IMG/VR virus record: IMGVR_UViG_3300043465_000630
Span: 1-36,805 of that record
Source of the DNA: a virus
Strand: one strand, 5' to 3'
Length of the DNA: 36,805 nucleotides
Both the position numbers and the translations under genes were made by a program. The notes below the pieces were generated by a model. It was not told the DNA's origin and made no database searches. It worked only from the letters and a program-made list of their open reading frames with translations. How positions within the stretch are numbered: the first letter of the stretch is position 1; the number at the start of each line of letters is the position of its first letter. This document shows positions 16,091 through 24,411 of this stretch, piece by piece.

Positions 16091-16716
16091 GACATAGCTT
16101 TCTTGAAGTGAGACAGTATTTTCTCTTGGAAGATAGCTCTGGCTTGACCTTCTGTTTCCTTACGGACTAATGCGAAGTAGCCCCTTCCTGCGAAGCTGGA
16201 CTTCTTGGACCTGTGAGTAAACCCGTACTCCCAAAGATGCAGGTACCGTGCAGGCCATCGTTTCTGCAGGGCACCGATGTTCCTCTTGATTGTACTTCTT
16301 ACTTCTCTGCGTTCGTTGCGTCGGCTGAGAGTAATCCTGCCGTTCTTCAACCTACGCTTGACTCCGAAGGCTACCTGTCTGTGACGAGCACTGGCGTACA
16401 CAGGTGAGCGTTCAGGAGTAATGGCTTCAAGATGTTTGTTGTCGACACCAACGATGCCGTAGAACCTGAATGGGTTGCTCTTGGAGTTGGCATACTTACT
16501 CGTGAGTGCTCGACCTGTAGCACCAGACGACTGGTCACTGATGTTGGGCAGACTCATAACCTTGGCTTTGAGTGAATTTCTCACTGGGAGTAACGCACTT
16601 CGGATAGCCTCACGGACAATATGTTTCTGCACCTTCTCGATCAGAGATGGAAACCCGTTCCGTATCTCCGATGGAAGTTCAAAGCTGATTACAATCCGTG
16701 GTCTGGGTCGTACCAT
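16087..16716 (-). CDS. HK97 gp10-like head-tail joining / tail protein
   Basis: 209 residues, strongly basic. Helix 'LIEKVQKHIVREAIRSALLPVRNSLKAKV' (about 25-53) and the C-terminal 'ARYLHLWEYGFTHRSKKSSFAGRGYFALVRKETEG' match the gp10-like pattern: an E(Y/F)G turn, then 'P/Y-F' and a final helix. It has a longer Arg-rich insertion (about 110-150) than the usual 130-150-residue members. It overlaps the stopper gene by one base and the terminator gene by ATGA. The product bridges the head completion complex and the tail. Confidence 0.75.
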   Translation of the reverse strand: MVRPRPRIVISFELPSEIRNGFPSLIEKVQKHIVREAIRSALLPVRNSLKAKVMSLPNISDQSSGATGRALTSKYANSKSNPFRFYGIVGVDNKHLEAITPERSPVYASARHRQVAFGVKRRLKNGRITLSRRNERREVRSTIKRNIGALQKRWPARYLHLWEYGFTHRSKKSSFAGRGYFALVRKETEGQARAIFQEKILSHFKKAMS

Positions 16717-17111
16717 TAGATTAGTGTGGGTATAAGTTGGATGGTGATTGGTTGTGCTACATTGTCGATGATGTTGATCTTCAGCTTACGACTGTCTCCC
16801 CATTGGTCTGTTGCTGGTCCTGAGACCGCATAAACTTTCTGGAGATGAGGAATGACACAGAACATGCCAGCAGTGATCTGAGAGGCAGGGGCACACCATT
16901 GGCCGATCAGGTAGAACACTTGCTCTGATTGGGCACGGCTGGCGTCGTTGATCTCGTTGGGGGAACGTGGGATCTCCATGGCAAAGGGACCACGGTAATG
17001 AAGCGAGAACTCTTGTGTGAGTTCTCCGCTGGCAGTGACGACTGTTGACGGGGTCCAGAACTCACAGACATGCCGTAGGTTGGGACGAGAGCGGCGGTTG
17101 TAGTTGTTCAT
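16716..17111 (-). CDS. Head-tail stopper / joining protein (SPP1 gp16-like)
   Basis: 131 residues, beta-barrel type. 'LRHVCEFWTPSTVVTASGELTQEFSLHYRGPFAMEI' and 'YAVSGPATDQWGDSRKLKINIID' follow the phage head-tail joining family: an N-terminal R-H-xxFW strand, a middle strand on the property 'xFxIxG', and a closing 'GxxRxLKIxxxD'. Size agrees with the family (100-130). ATGA overlap with the connector gene. Expected to close the portal channel after packaging. Confidence 0.75.
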   Translation of the reverse strand: MNNYNRRSRPNLRHVCEFWTPSTVVTASGELTQEFSLHYRGPFAMEIPRSPNEINDASRAQSEQVFYLIGQWCAPASQITAGMFCVIPHLQKVYAVSGPATDQWGDSRKLKINIIDNVAQPITIQLIPTLI

Positions 17112-17770
17112 CCACGACTCACTTTCGTCCAGTCGTCTACGATGTACCGGACAGCACGGTGATCGTTGAGCAGGTCCAAGTCTCTGAGGTGACAGTAGCC
17201 CTGTGGGAGTTCTGAGACAGAACCTTCAGAGATGGCATCTCGGTACTCGAACAGATGGTAGGCCAGGATCTTCAACGCACGGATGGTGCTCTTGGGGATG
17301 GCAGCGTAGGAAGCGTAGCCAGTCGTGTACGTGACAGTAACTGGGTATGGCTGTTCGTCATTGATGTCGGCGAACAACTCAGCCCAGTCAGACGCCCAGA
17401 TCTTGGACGGTTCTGCTGGGTAGAGTGTGTAGTCAGAGGAGTCAATGGTGCCAGTGGTCAGGTCGTTCTTGATGTACGAGAAGGTCGTGATGGAGGTTAC
17501 ACGACCGAATGGCAGGAAGAACAAACCATCGACGTTACTGAAGGCTTCATAAGGAAGCGTAAGAGTAACGGACTTGGACAGCAGGAACCTCCACTGTTCC
17601 TTCTCACAGATGTGGAGGCATTCGTGGAGGAGTTCTTCCAGATCGACCGGGAGTAAGTCGGTGGGAGTTTCTGGATCGAAACCAATGTTACGCTTGACGG
17701 ACTTAACGAAGTCGTCAGTCACGATGGTGCTGAGAGCAGCTTCAGTTGAGTAGTCAATGTACATCGGCAT
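17108..17770 (-). CDS. Head-tail connector (gp6/gp15-like adaptor)
   Basis: 220 residues from ATG at 17768-17770, which has GGAGA seven bases before it. The open frame extends to a GTG at 17804-17806, but that GTG lies in the terminator hairpin loop and has no spaced ribosome site. Helix 'LEELLHECLHICEKEQWRFLL', strands 'LPFGRVTSITTFSYI', 'YTLYP', 'YPVTVTYTTGYA' and helix 'IPKSTIRALKILAYHLFEYRDA' follow the phage gp6-like adaptor order exactly. It should form the ring that docks below the portal. Confidence 0.85.
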   Translation of the reverse strand: MPMYIDYSTEAALSTIVTDDFVKSVKRNIGFDPETPTDLLPVDLEELLHECLHICEKEQWRFLLSKSVTLTLPYEAFSNVDGLFFLPFGRVTSITTFSYIKNDLTTGTIDSSDYTLYPAEPSKIWASDWAELFADINDEQPYPVTVTYTTGYASYAAIPKSTIRALKILAYHLFEYRDAISEGSVSELPQGYCHLRDLDLLNDHRAVRYIVDDWTKVSRG

Positions 17771-17791
17771 GAATTGGTCTCCAATGACAAA

Positions 17792-17825
17792 CCGCAGTAC
17801 AGCCACCCCCGAAACTGTACTGCGG
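17792..17825 (-). terminator. Intrinsic terminator after the putative decoration gene
   Basis: Perfect 11-bp stem CCGCAGTACAG/CTGTACTGCGG with a 12-base loop, followed on the minus strand by TTTGTC. A second small hairpin (CCACT-TTCG-AGTGG) lies just upstream at about 17831-17844. Placed between the 145-residue gene and the connector gene, it should lower transcription of downstream genes. The T tract is short, so leakiness is likely. Confidence 0.7.
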
Positions 17826-17851
17826 CTGTTTCCACTCGAAAGTGGTGATCA

Positions 17852-18289
17852 CTAAGCTGTTACGCCTGTTCCAGTTGGAGTCAGATCGTCGTACTGACGG
17901 AATCCGAGTACCTGAACTGCAGCGTCCAGAGTGTTGGTGTTGGTACCAGTCAGACGGAAGACCGTTGACAGGAAGACCACACCAGCAGCGTCCTGAGCGT
18001 AGCTGACTTCTTCACTGTCCACTTCGACAGACATCGCCATGTCGGCCAGAGCCGCACTGAAGACGCACGTCTTGATGGTTGTGAAGCCTGACGTACCGGC
18101 CAGTACTGTTGAACCGGATACGGTGACAGTAAGAGCACCAGTCAGGTCAGCGTTGTTGATGACCAACATTGCTTTGTCGAACGGGTAGGCGATAACGTGT
18201 GCGTTACCGACTGAGCCGTTCATAGTGAGTGTGCCCAGAGCCTTAATGAAAGACTTGCTGGACAAGTGAGTAAACTTCTGAGTAGCCAT
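17852..18289 (-). CDS. Putative head decoration / capsid-associated protein
   Basis: 145 residues, low charge, rich in Ala, Thr, Val and Gly, with alternating beta strands ('AMLVINNADLTGALTVTVSG'). Unrecognised family. It sits directly after the major capsid gene and between two strong transcription-terminator hairpins, as expected for an abundant head protein. A 12-base palindrome (TCCTGTACAGGA, 18298-18309) covers its ribosome site, possibly limiting translation. A decoration or cement protein is the best guess from position. Confidence 0.6.
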   Translation of the reverse strand: MATQKFTHLSSKSFIKALGTLTMNGSVGNAHVIAYPFDKAMLVINNADLTGALTVTVSGSTVLAGTSGFTTIKTCVFSAALADMAMSVEVDSEEVSYAQDAAGVVFLSTVFRLTGTNTNTLDAAVQVLGFRQYDDLTPTGTGVTA

Positions 18290-18332
18290 TATGTTTATCC
18301 TGTACAGGAGAAGAATTAAAAATCGTAAGGAA

Positions 18333-18371
18333 GAGGGGCATGGTTCAGGTGAACCTTACTACATGCCCCTC
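18333..18371 (-). terminator. Terminator-like hairpin after the major capsid gene
   Basis: Perfect 10-bp inverted repeat GAGGGGCATG/CATGCCCCTC whose loop contains a second hairpin (GGTTCA-GG-TGAACC). Minus-strand transcripts would then run into CTTCCTTACG and a T-rich ATTTTTAATT. Located 14 bases past the capsid stop. It likely ends or attenuates a capsid transcript started at the promoter at 19916-19944. Confidence 0.72.
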
Positions 18372-18384
18372 AAACCTGCATGAC

Positions 18385-19836
18385 TTATGCAGTCGTCGCA
18401 GACAGGACAACAAATGGTGACAGAGTCAGACCAGCCTTGGCAGGAGTCAGAACCGACTTCCACCATGGGCGAGCATCGTCGAAGCTCGTGAACAGGAACA
18501 CTTCTTCGCGTTCAAGGAATCGCACATGGATGCTGCGAGTCAGAGTGCCAGTACCGCGTTCACCGTACAGCATCTGAGTTGGGTTGACGCAGGCGAGGAA
18601 GTTAGAATTCCACTCACTGATGACAGAACCATCCTGACCGCTGGTGATACCGTTCATGTACTCTGTCCAGACGATTGGACGACCGAGCAACATGTCTGGA
18701 TTGGCAGAGTCAGCAGGATAGAACAGCTTGACCAGACCAGCGTTGTTAGGCGACTCGATGTGCAGCGTAGCAATCGTTGGGAACAGGTCCAGAGAGCACA
18801 GCCATACTGCGTTCTCGTAGCCCCATACACGCTGACGCATCTTCAGGATGTTGGTGCCGTTAACGATCACTGCTGTAGACTGGCCAGCTTCTCGGAGAAC
18901 AGTCAACAGAGCGTCGTTAGCAGAGTTCAACATACCCAGTGGGCGACCAATGCCGTTACCGTTCAACAGTTCGTTGATTCGGTAAGAGCGAGCTTCCTGA
19001 CGAAGACCCTGATCAATCAGAGCAGCGATAGAGAGAGGACTGTCAGCCATCAACTGGTTGGTAGCAGCGGCTGCACCATTCAGTTCATGTGCCTTCAGAG
19101 AGATCATCTCCATAGCGTTTTTGCTAAGAGTTGGTGAGGCAGTTTCCTTGCCACGGTAAACATTGAACCCACCAGTTACCGAGGTACGGTGGTCTTTGTC
19201 TACTCGGCAAGGAATGTCGACAACAGGTGCCGTCATTGGGATGCGAGTCATCTTGCTGGTCAACTGGTCAGCTTCTGGTTCAAGCTGCATAACCGTGTTG
19301 ATGAAGCCACGAGGAACCGTGATTCCAGCAGCTTCCCAGTTGGCTTTGCTGAACTCGTCAGAGCCAACGGCGTCCATCACAGCAGCCTTCAAGCGTGGGT
19401 CCACAGCGTCAGGACTTCGATGCTTGTAAGCATTGATGACCGCACCGAGGTACTCCTGCTGATTACGGAAACCGAACTTCTCTTTGTCGTCTTCCCATGC
19501 TGGACGAGTAGATACGCCCTTGGAGAAGTCGAAGGTCAGTCCGCTCGTAGCATTGGCGATACGGGACGTAGCAAGCAACGCAGCCTTACGTTCGCCCAGA
19601 CCGACGTTGGTCTTGCTCAGAGCGTTCTGAACGGCTTCAATGCGGTCCAGTGCTTCTGAGTAAGACTGCGTGTCTTCAGGACTGATCTTGTCAGCCTTGG
19701 CGTCGAAGACTTCGGTGACAGTAATCAGGCGAGTGCGTTCGTCCTGAAGCTGGTTGACGGTCATCTTGGTGACATCGTCGTTCTTGAGTGGCGTATCGTT
19801 AAAGACGAGTACGCGAGTAGCAATGGCAGAAGCCAT
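18385..19836 (-). CDS. Major capsid protein, HK97 fold
   Basis: 483 residues from ATG at 19834-19836 (MASAIATRV), chosen because GGAGGT lies seven bases before it. A longer frame to 19944 has no ribosome site and would cross the promoter. Residues 1-95 form a helical, charged delta-domain-like scaffold region ('VNQLQDERTRLITVTEVFDAK'), normally cut off by the protease encoded upstream. From about 165 the body shows HK97 hallmarks: 'MTRIPMTAPVVDIPCRVDKD', 'LKAHELNGAAAATNQLMADS', 'INELLNGNGIGRPLGML' and 'GRPIVWTEYM'. Gene order TerL-portal-protease-capsid is standard. It has its own promoter and terminator. Confidence 0.95.
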   Translation of the reverse strand: MASAIATRVLVFNDTPLKNDDVTKMTVNQLQDERTRLITVTEVFDAKADKISPEDTQSYSEALDRIEAVQNALSKTNVGLGERKAALLATSRIANATSGLTFDFSKGVSTRPAWEDDKEKFGFRNQQEYLGAVINAYKHRSPDAVDPRLKAAVMDAVGSDEFSKANWEAAGITVPRGFINTVMQLEPEADQLTSKMTRIPMTAPVVDIPCRVDKDHRTSVTGGFNVYRGKETASPTLSKNAMEMISLKAHELNGAAAATNQLMADSPLSIAALIDQGLRQEARSYRINELLNGNGIGRPLGMLNSANDALLTVLREAGQSTAVIVNGTNILKMRQRVWGYENAVWLCSLDLFPTIATLHIESPNNAGLVKLFYPADSANPDMLLGRPIVWTEYMNGITSGQDGSVISEWNSNFLACVNPTQMLYGERGTGTLTRSIHVRFLEREEVFLFTSFDDARPWWKSVLTPAKAGLTLSPFVVLSATTA

Positions 19837-19915
19837 GGTATAACCTCCAAAGTTGTTATGTGGCATCTGGCTGCTGCTTGTATGCGTTGCTGTGGGCATA
19901 GCCGTGACTGTATGT

Positions 19916-19944
19916 AGAGTATTCGATATGGGGCTGAACGTCAA
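19916..19944 (-). promoter_or_regulatory. Promoter for the capsid gene (TTGACG-17-TACTCT)
   Basis: On the minus strand TTGACG (19944-19939), 17 bases, then TACTCT (19921-19916), immediately past the protease stop codon. The same -10 hexamer and spacing occur at 28631-28659. Predicted start near 19909 gives a leader of about 73 bases before the capsid ATG. Confidence 0.62.
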
Positions 19945-20682
19945 CTACTTATTTAGAAAATTCTTACGAAGATTCAAAGCACGTAGTTTTAGGGCTGACA
20001 TGTCAATAGGTGGGTTCTGAGCGATGATCACGTCAGCCTTGTTCCTGACTGCGTCTGGAATGTGCAGGCAGTTGAGGATGGCAGTATCAGGCTTAGAGTT
20101 GCGGACTGAGTTGAACAGTCCTTTCGCTACAGCTTCTGAAGCAGACATGTAGGTCTCCACTTCCATTAGGTTCTGCACTTCATCAGCCTTCATAGAAGTT
20201 CTGGTGGTGAAGATATCTACGATGCTGTTGCGATGAGACTCCCAGCGGTTCTGCACATTCTTGATCTCGTTCAGAGAGTCGATCTTGGCGTACAGGTAAG
20301 GGTTGTGCATCATGAACAGGCCACCATTGCAGATCTGTCGGTCAGAACCAGCCATGGCCAACCAGCCAGCAGAACTGAAGGCGTACCCATCGACGATGGT
20401 TGTAACCTTGCCGGGATGTTCCAGCAAGCGATTGTACATGGCCAGAGCAGCACCGACTTCACCACCGGAAGAGTTGATGCGTACGTTGAAGTCTCGTGGT
20501 GCATCCTTCAGGAAGTCGGTTACGTCAGCAGGTGTGGCGAAGTTGAACGTCTCACCATCATACGTCTTCTGAGGCATGATGATGTCGTAGATCAGCAGTT
20601 CGTCTGACTGATTGAACGCCACCTTGCACTCAAGTGTTTCGCCAGAAGGCAACTGCTTACGATTCAATACAAGTGATTTCAT
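19945..20682 (-). CDS. Head maturation protease, ClpP-like
   Basis: 245 residues. 'FNVRINSSGGEVGAALAMYN' (65-84) is the ClpP substrate-groove segment, 'DGYAFSSAGWLAMAGSDR' (98-115) holds the catalytic Ser (Ser103 by alignment with GxAAS), and 'GLFMMHNPYLYA' (121-132) holds the His. The C-terminal helix region 'TSMKADEVQNLMEVETYMSASEAVAKGLFNSV' matches the family's 'xETWlsaxEAxxxGLaD'. It trims the capsid N-terminus during head maturation. Its ATG lies 26 bases inside the portal gene. Length is normal (about 200-250). Confidence 0.93.
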   Translation of the reverse strand: MKSLVLNRKQLPSGETLECKVAFNQSDELLIYDIIMPQKTYDGETFNFATPADVTDFLKDAPRDFNVRINSSGGEVGAALAMYNRLLEHPGKVTTIVDGYAFSSAGWLAMAGSDRQICNGGLFMMHNPYLYAKIDSLNEIKNVQNRWESHRNSIVDIFTTRTSMKADEVQNLMEVETYMSASEAVAKGLFNSVRNSKPDTAILNCLHIPDAVRNKADVIIAQNPPIDMSALKLRALNLRKNFLNK

Positions 20683-22492
20683 TTTCGATTCCTTCTGGTG
20701 ATTGCTGAGTGGATACCCAATCTGCTACTACATTGTCCAGTGTTGTGCTGCCTATGGTGATCAGGTCTTTCCATGGTGCTAGTTGATCCATCAGCATCCC
20801 TTGGAACTTAGTGCCGTAGAACTCTGTCTTGGCAGCATCGAAGTCATCTGGACGTGATTGCTTCTTCTGATCCAGTACACGAGTCTCGTACTGCTTCAGC
20901 CCATTGACTACGTTGAGGAATGCTGCTTTGACTTTCTCTTCAGCATTACGCAGACGCTTGTCGATGTTGTCCTGTGACGGGGACTTGTCCATCTTGCCGC
21001 CTGATGGTGCCTTTGACTCCTCTGCTGACTTTTCAGCTTTCTCTTCTGATGCTTCGTACTCTTCAGCCGATACCATACCGTCGTTGGTTTTTTGGGCACC
21101 CTCAGTCTGTACTGTTAGGGACTTGTTGGCCAATGCTGCACCTTCTTCAAGATGCAGAGAATGCTGGACAGTCATCAGGTTAACTGGCACGTAGCGTAGT
21201 GAACTGGATTCATCATTGGGGTCGATGTGCATACCCAGCAGACCAGCACCGTAGGAACGATCGATGAACCCAATCTCGAACAAGTTTCTGAGAGCAGAAG
21301 AGAACTTATCAATGACGTTGCGGTACAGGTACAGCAGTTCGAACTCAAAGCCGTACAGCATCTGAGAGGGCAATGGTAGTAGCTCTGTGCGGAACTGACT
21401 GGCGATGCGTGTGAGTAACGGGCCAATGCCTGTCTGGACGAACAGAGCAACAGCTTGGGACAGGTCAGCGTTACCAGCTTGGGTGCCCATGTAGCTGTGC
21501 AGCAATGCTGGAGGGACGTTCAATCCACGAGCTACATCTTCCACACTGAATGCACGAGTCTCGATGAACTGGAGGTGCTGGAATGGGATACCCATGTGGA
21601 CTGGCTTTAGTCCCTGTTCAAGTACACGGGTGCGGAAGATGTCTTCCAGTGGAGCGTTGGGATCGTCTGTGAAGTTGGCCTCGATACGCTTCAGTACTTC
21701 AGGTGCCAGTCGGTTCTCTGTGGTCAGGAACATCTGTGTGGCGATGCCCTTGGAGTAGAACTTCCAGCCGAACTCTTCAGACGCACGGTAGAGGTCCAAT
21801 GCCTTGACAGAGTTGGCTACAAAGCCGTGAGCACGGTGGTACTCGTTGTCGAGGACCTTGCCCTTGAAGTGGACCATCATGTCTCGTGAGAGTAACAATG
21901 GCTGGTCTTTGATGTCTCGGTATGACAGGCCGGAGTCGATGCGGTAGAGCAGTTCTCCCTTGGAAGCCTTACGTCCGATGGTCAGGGTCTCTTCACCAGT
22001 AGCACGGAAGATGTTTCCACGAGAGATTCTGGAAGGATGAACATAGTATAGTCGGCTGGTGCGACCTTGTGTGTCGTTCTCTCGAATGAAGTATGCGTTA
22101 CCATCCATCAGAATGTCGTAGACAATGGTCAGCAGACCTTCGTCCGAAGATAGTTCTGGATGGAAGTAATGGGAGAAGATACGAGATGCTGGGTGGTCAG
22201 TTGTAGCGACGACACGAGTCTTGGCCTGAGTACCGGACTCCAGTGCGTACATTCGGCGTGGGATGGAACCGATCATACCAGTGTAGATGTCCAGCCCACA
22301 TTTAACTGCTGACAGCTTCAGAGCGTTGGAAGTGTCACTGGTGTAAGCCTGCTCGTGGTTCAGTGTGCCGAATAGATCTTTCCACGTCATCGTTCCAGCA
22401 TTTGATACTGCTCCAGCAACAATGTCCAGCAGGTTGGATACTGCTGAACGTGAGACGGTGTTACTCTTCTTGCGGCTGAGCCAGTTAAACAT
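20657..22492 (-). CDS. Portal protein, HK97 type
   Basis: 611 residues. Body 1-430 matches HK97-type portals: 'SAVKCGLDIYTGMIGSIPRRMY' (about 61-82), 'LMDGNAYFIREND', 'FHLQFIETRAFSVEDVARGLNVPPALL' type region ('QHLQFIETRAFSVEDVARGL') and 'MLYGFEFELLYLYR'. It forms the 12-mer DNA gate at the head vertex. The C-terminus is unusually long (usual length 400-450): from about 470 a Glu/Lys/Ser-rich stretch, then helices to the end. Such tails sometimes serve as a scaffold or capsid-binding extension, but that is inference. Ribosome site AAGGA precedes ATG 22492. Confidence 0.94.
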   Translation of the reverse strand: MFNWLSRKKSNTVSRSAVSNLLDIVAGAVSNAGTMTWKDLFGTLNHEQAYTSDTSNALKLSAVKCGLDIYTGMIGSIPRRMYALESGTQAKTRVVATTDHPASRIFSHYFHPELSSDEGLLTIVYDILMDGNAYFIRENDTQGRTSRLYYVHPSRISRGNIFRATGEETLTIGRKASKGELLYRIDSGLSYRDIKDQPLLLSRDMMVHFKGKVLDNEYHRAHGFVANSVKALDLYRASEEFGWKFYSKGIATQMFLTTENRLAPEVLKRIEANFTDDPNAPLEDIFRTRVLEQGLKPVHMGIPFQHLQFIETRAFSVEDVARGLNVPPALLHSYMGTQAGNADLSQAVALFVQTGIGPLLTRIASQFRTELLPLPSQMLYGFEFELLYLYRNVIDKFSSALRNLFEIGFIDRSYGAGLLGMHIDPNDESSSLRYVPVNLMTVQHSLHLEEGAALANKSLTVQTEGAQKTNDGMVSAEEYEASEEKAEKSAEESKAPSGGKMDKSPSQDNIDKRLRNAEEKVKAAFLNVVNGLKQYETRVLDQKKQSRPDDFDAAKTEFYGTKFQGMLMDQLAPWKDLITIGSTTLDNVVADWVSTQQSPEGIENEITCIES

Positions 22493-22504
22493 GAGTAGTC
22501 CTTA

Positions 22505-24397
22505 CTATTTCAGACCGCGAATGTCGGATATGGTTTCTACTTCAGGGTAGAATGACGACCCCATGGCCATCAGACCAGCTACAATACCGTCTATTTTATT
22601 AGTGGATTTTGATCGGTCAGGGCGTATTTGTCCATCCCTACTTTGCATAATAACTACATTTCCGATCATCCAGTCCAGTACAGGATGCCCACCGTGGAAG
22701 AACTGGTGATCCATAACCAGAGCTTCCATACGACGGCATGGTTCGTTCATTCCGAGGAATGACTGAGGGTAGGCACGGGCAGGGTAGCCGTACTGCTTGA
22801 GAGATGTGTAAACGTGGTGGGAACCCCATCTGTCAAAGCATACTTCCCTGCAGCCTGTGAAGTGTGCCAGTATGCCTTTGTTGCCATCATCTCCGATTAG
22901 TGCAGTAAGGATTGCGTTCTCGTCTACGGTGTCCAGAGGGGATGTTGCATTGATGACTCCAGCTTCCCACCATTGACTGTAAGGTAGATTCTGCTCCTGT
23001 GATCGTTTGTAGATAGACGCTGCTGGACACCAGCCCCAATGGAGCATAACACCGTAGCGAGGGAACCACATGTTAAACGATGCGATGTCCTGCACTGAAG
23101 CGTTGTCGAATCCAGCGTAGCACTCTTCATCCTTCAGGAAGTCGATCTGTTTGATGAACCATGACCAGTATAACTGGTAACGGCCAATGTACACGTCTAC
23201 CGAAGTAGCCGTTGAGAATTTCTGGTCAAGGCAGATGTTATGCCATGTCGGATGCTCGGACATCCATTGCTTGATAGCCACGATCGACAGTAGTGGGAGT
23301 TCTGGATCTGCGTTACCGTAAGACCAGATGTGTGACGGAATCCATGCTGTCTCTGTCTTGGTTCGTACGTTAAGGTGCAAGCGGAGGAATCGGTTAAGTT
23401 CTACAGGGTTGTCCTGAGCGTTGCGTACCAGTCGTTCGAAGTAGTCTTTACGAATGGACTTACCATAGTTAGGGTTGGCTTTCTGCCACACCTTCTCTGA
23501 TCTGAAGTCGTCATTGATCTGAGCTTCGTAGATCACTGGCAGGAATGTTGGTTCCCACTGTTTGTCGGAAGCTATAGCCTTGGCTTTATCGTACAGACTA
23601 TTGCACACAGAAGGCCGATCATAATCAGCAGTCGTCGTGTACAGTACAAGAGGTTGAGTTCTGGCAGCAGTTCCAGTAAGCATAACGTCGATAAGCTCAC
23701 TGTTCGGGTGAGCATGGACTTCGTCGACGTAAACAAAGTTGGGGGACAATCCGTGCTTTGTGTCAGCAATGCTGGACAGAACTTTATAGATGGCACCATC
23801 GTTGTGCTCAAAGGATCTGGTAGACCTGAAGACACGCTTCTCTCGCAGTCTGGAGATTAGCTTGGGGTTGTTCTCGATCATGTACTGACAGTGGCGGAAG
23901 TTGTTAGACGCTTGTTCCACGTCAGCAGCACAACAGTAGTTTTGTGATCTCTTCTCTTTATCCACGAAGAACATGATCAACGAGATGATGGCACCGAAGG
24001 ACGACGTTTTGCTGTTCTTACGAGGAACGTAGATGAAGCACTCACGATACCTGCGAAGATCAGTGACTTCATGCTTCCAGCAGAACAGGTTGGCGTAGAT
24101 CGCTGACTGCCATCGTTCAGGGATATATGGCAGTCCTGTCAACTCACCTTCTGGAAAGCAGCATTCTGTGACTACGAACGCTATGATACGATCCCATTCG
24201 GCACAGTCAAAGTAGTAACCTTTGGCAGTAACAAATGGGTCGTATCCGGGGATGCCTCTTAGAAAGTCCACGGTCCTTACCTCGATCCACTTCCAGCCAA
24301 TCATCTTATCGTGTTCGTAGATTGGATCTGGAATGCGAAGCGTAGAAAGGCCGTGAATGTAACTGGAGGCAGGTTCGATTTCGAGTTCTAAGTCCAT
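22505..24397 (-). CDS. terL: Terminase large subunit
   Basis: 630 residues from ATG at 24395-24397; a TTG at 24413-24415 would add six residues and overlap the upstream stop, and neither has a clear ribosome site. ATPase part: Walker-A-like 'VPRKNSKTSS' (about 130-139 in the longer numbering; Lys136) and Walker B 'VYVDEVHAH' (228-236), as in the Terminase_1 family (R-K-N-G/S-K form). Nuclease part: 'GFDNASVQDIASF' (near 441), the family's first Asp strand, and 'IDGIVAGLMAMG' near the end. It cuts and pumps phage DNA into the head through the portal encoded next. Confidence 0.95.
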   Translation of the reverse strand: MDLELEIEPASSYIHGLSTLRIPDPIYEHDKMIGWKWIEVRTVDFLRGIPGYDPFVTAKGYYFDCAEWDRIIAFVVTECCFPEGELTGLPYIPERWQSAIYANLFCWKHEVTDLRRYRECFIYVPRKNSKTSSFGAIISLIMFFVDKEKRSQNYCCAADVEQASNNFRHCQYMIENNPKLISRLREKRVFRSTRSFEHNDGAIYKVLSSIADTKHGLSPNFVYVDEVHAHPNSELIDVMLTGTAARTQPLVLYTTTADYDRPSVCNSLYDKAKAIASDKQWEPTFLPVIYEAQINDDFRSEKVWQKANPNYGKSIRKDYFERLVRNAQDNPVELNRFLRLHLNVRTKTETAWIPSHIWSYGNADPELPLLSIVAIKQWMSEHPTWHNICLDQKFSTATSVDVYIGRYQLYWSWFIKQIDFLKDEECYAGFDNASVQDIASFNMWFPRYGVMLHWGWCPAASIYKRSQEQNLPYSQWWEAGVINATSPLDTVDENAILTALIGDDGNKGILAHFTGCREVCFDRWGSHHVYTSLKQYGYPARAYPQSFLGMNEPCRRMEALVMDHQFFHGGHPVLDWMIGNVVIMQSRDGQIRPDRSKSTNKIDGIVAGLMAMGSSFYPEVETISDIRGLK

Positions 24398-24411
24398 GGG
24401 GTGGAGTTGCT

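Noticed and set aside
17771-17806. GTG start at 17806 for the head-tail connector
   Set aside because: The GTG is in the loop of the terminator hairpin with only an adjoining G run; the ATG at 17770 has a properly spaced GGAGA.
18526-19137. 203-codon plus-strand open frame
   Set aside because: Lies fully within the well-supported major capsid gene on the other strand; no domain and no ribosome site.
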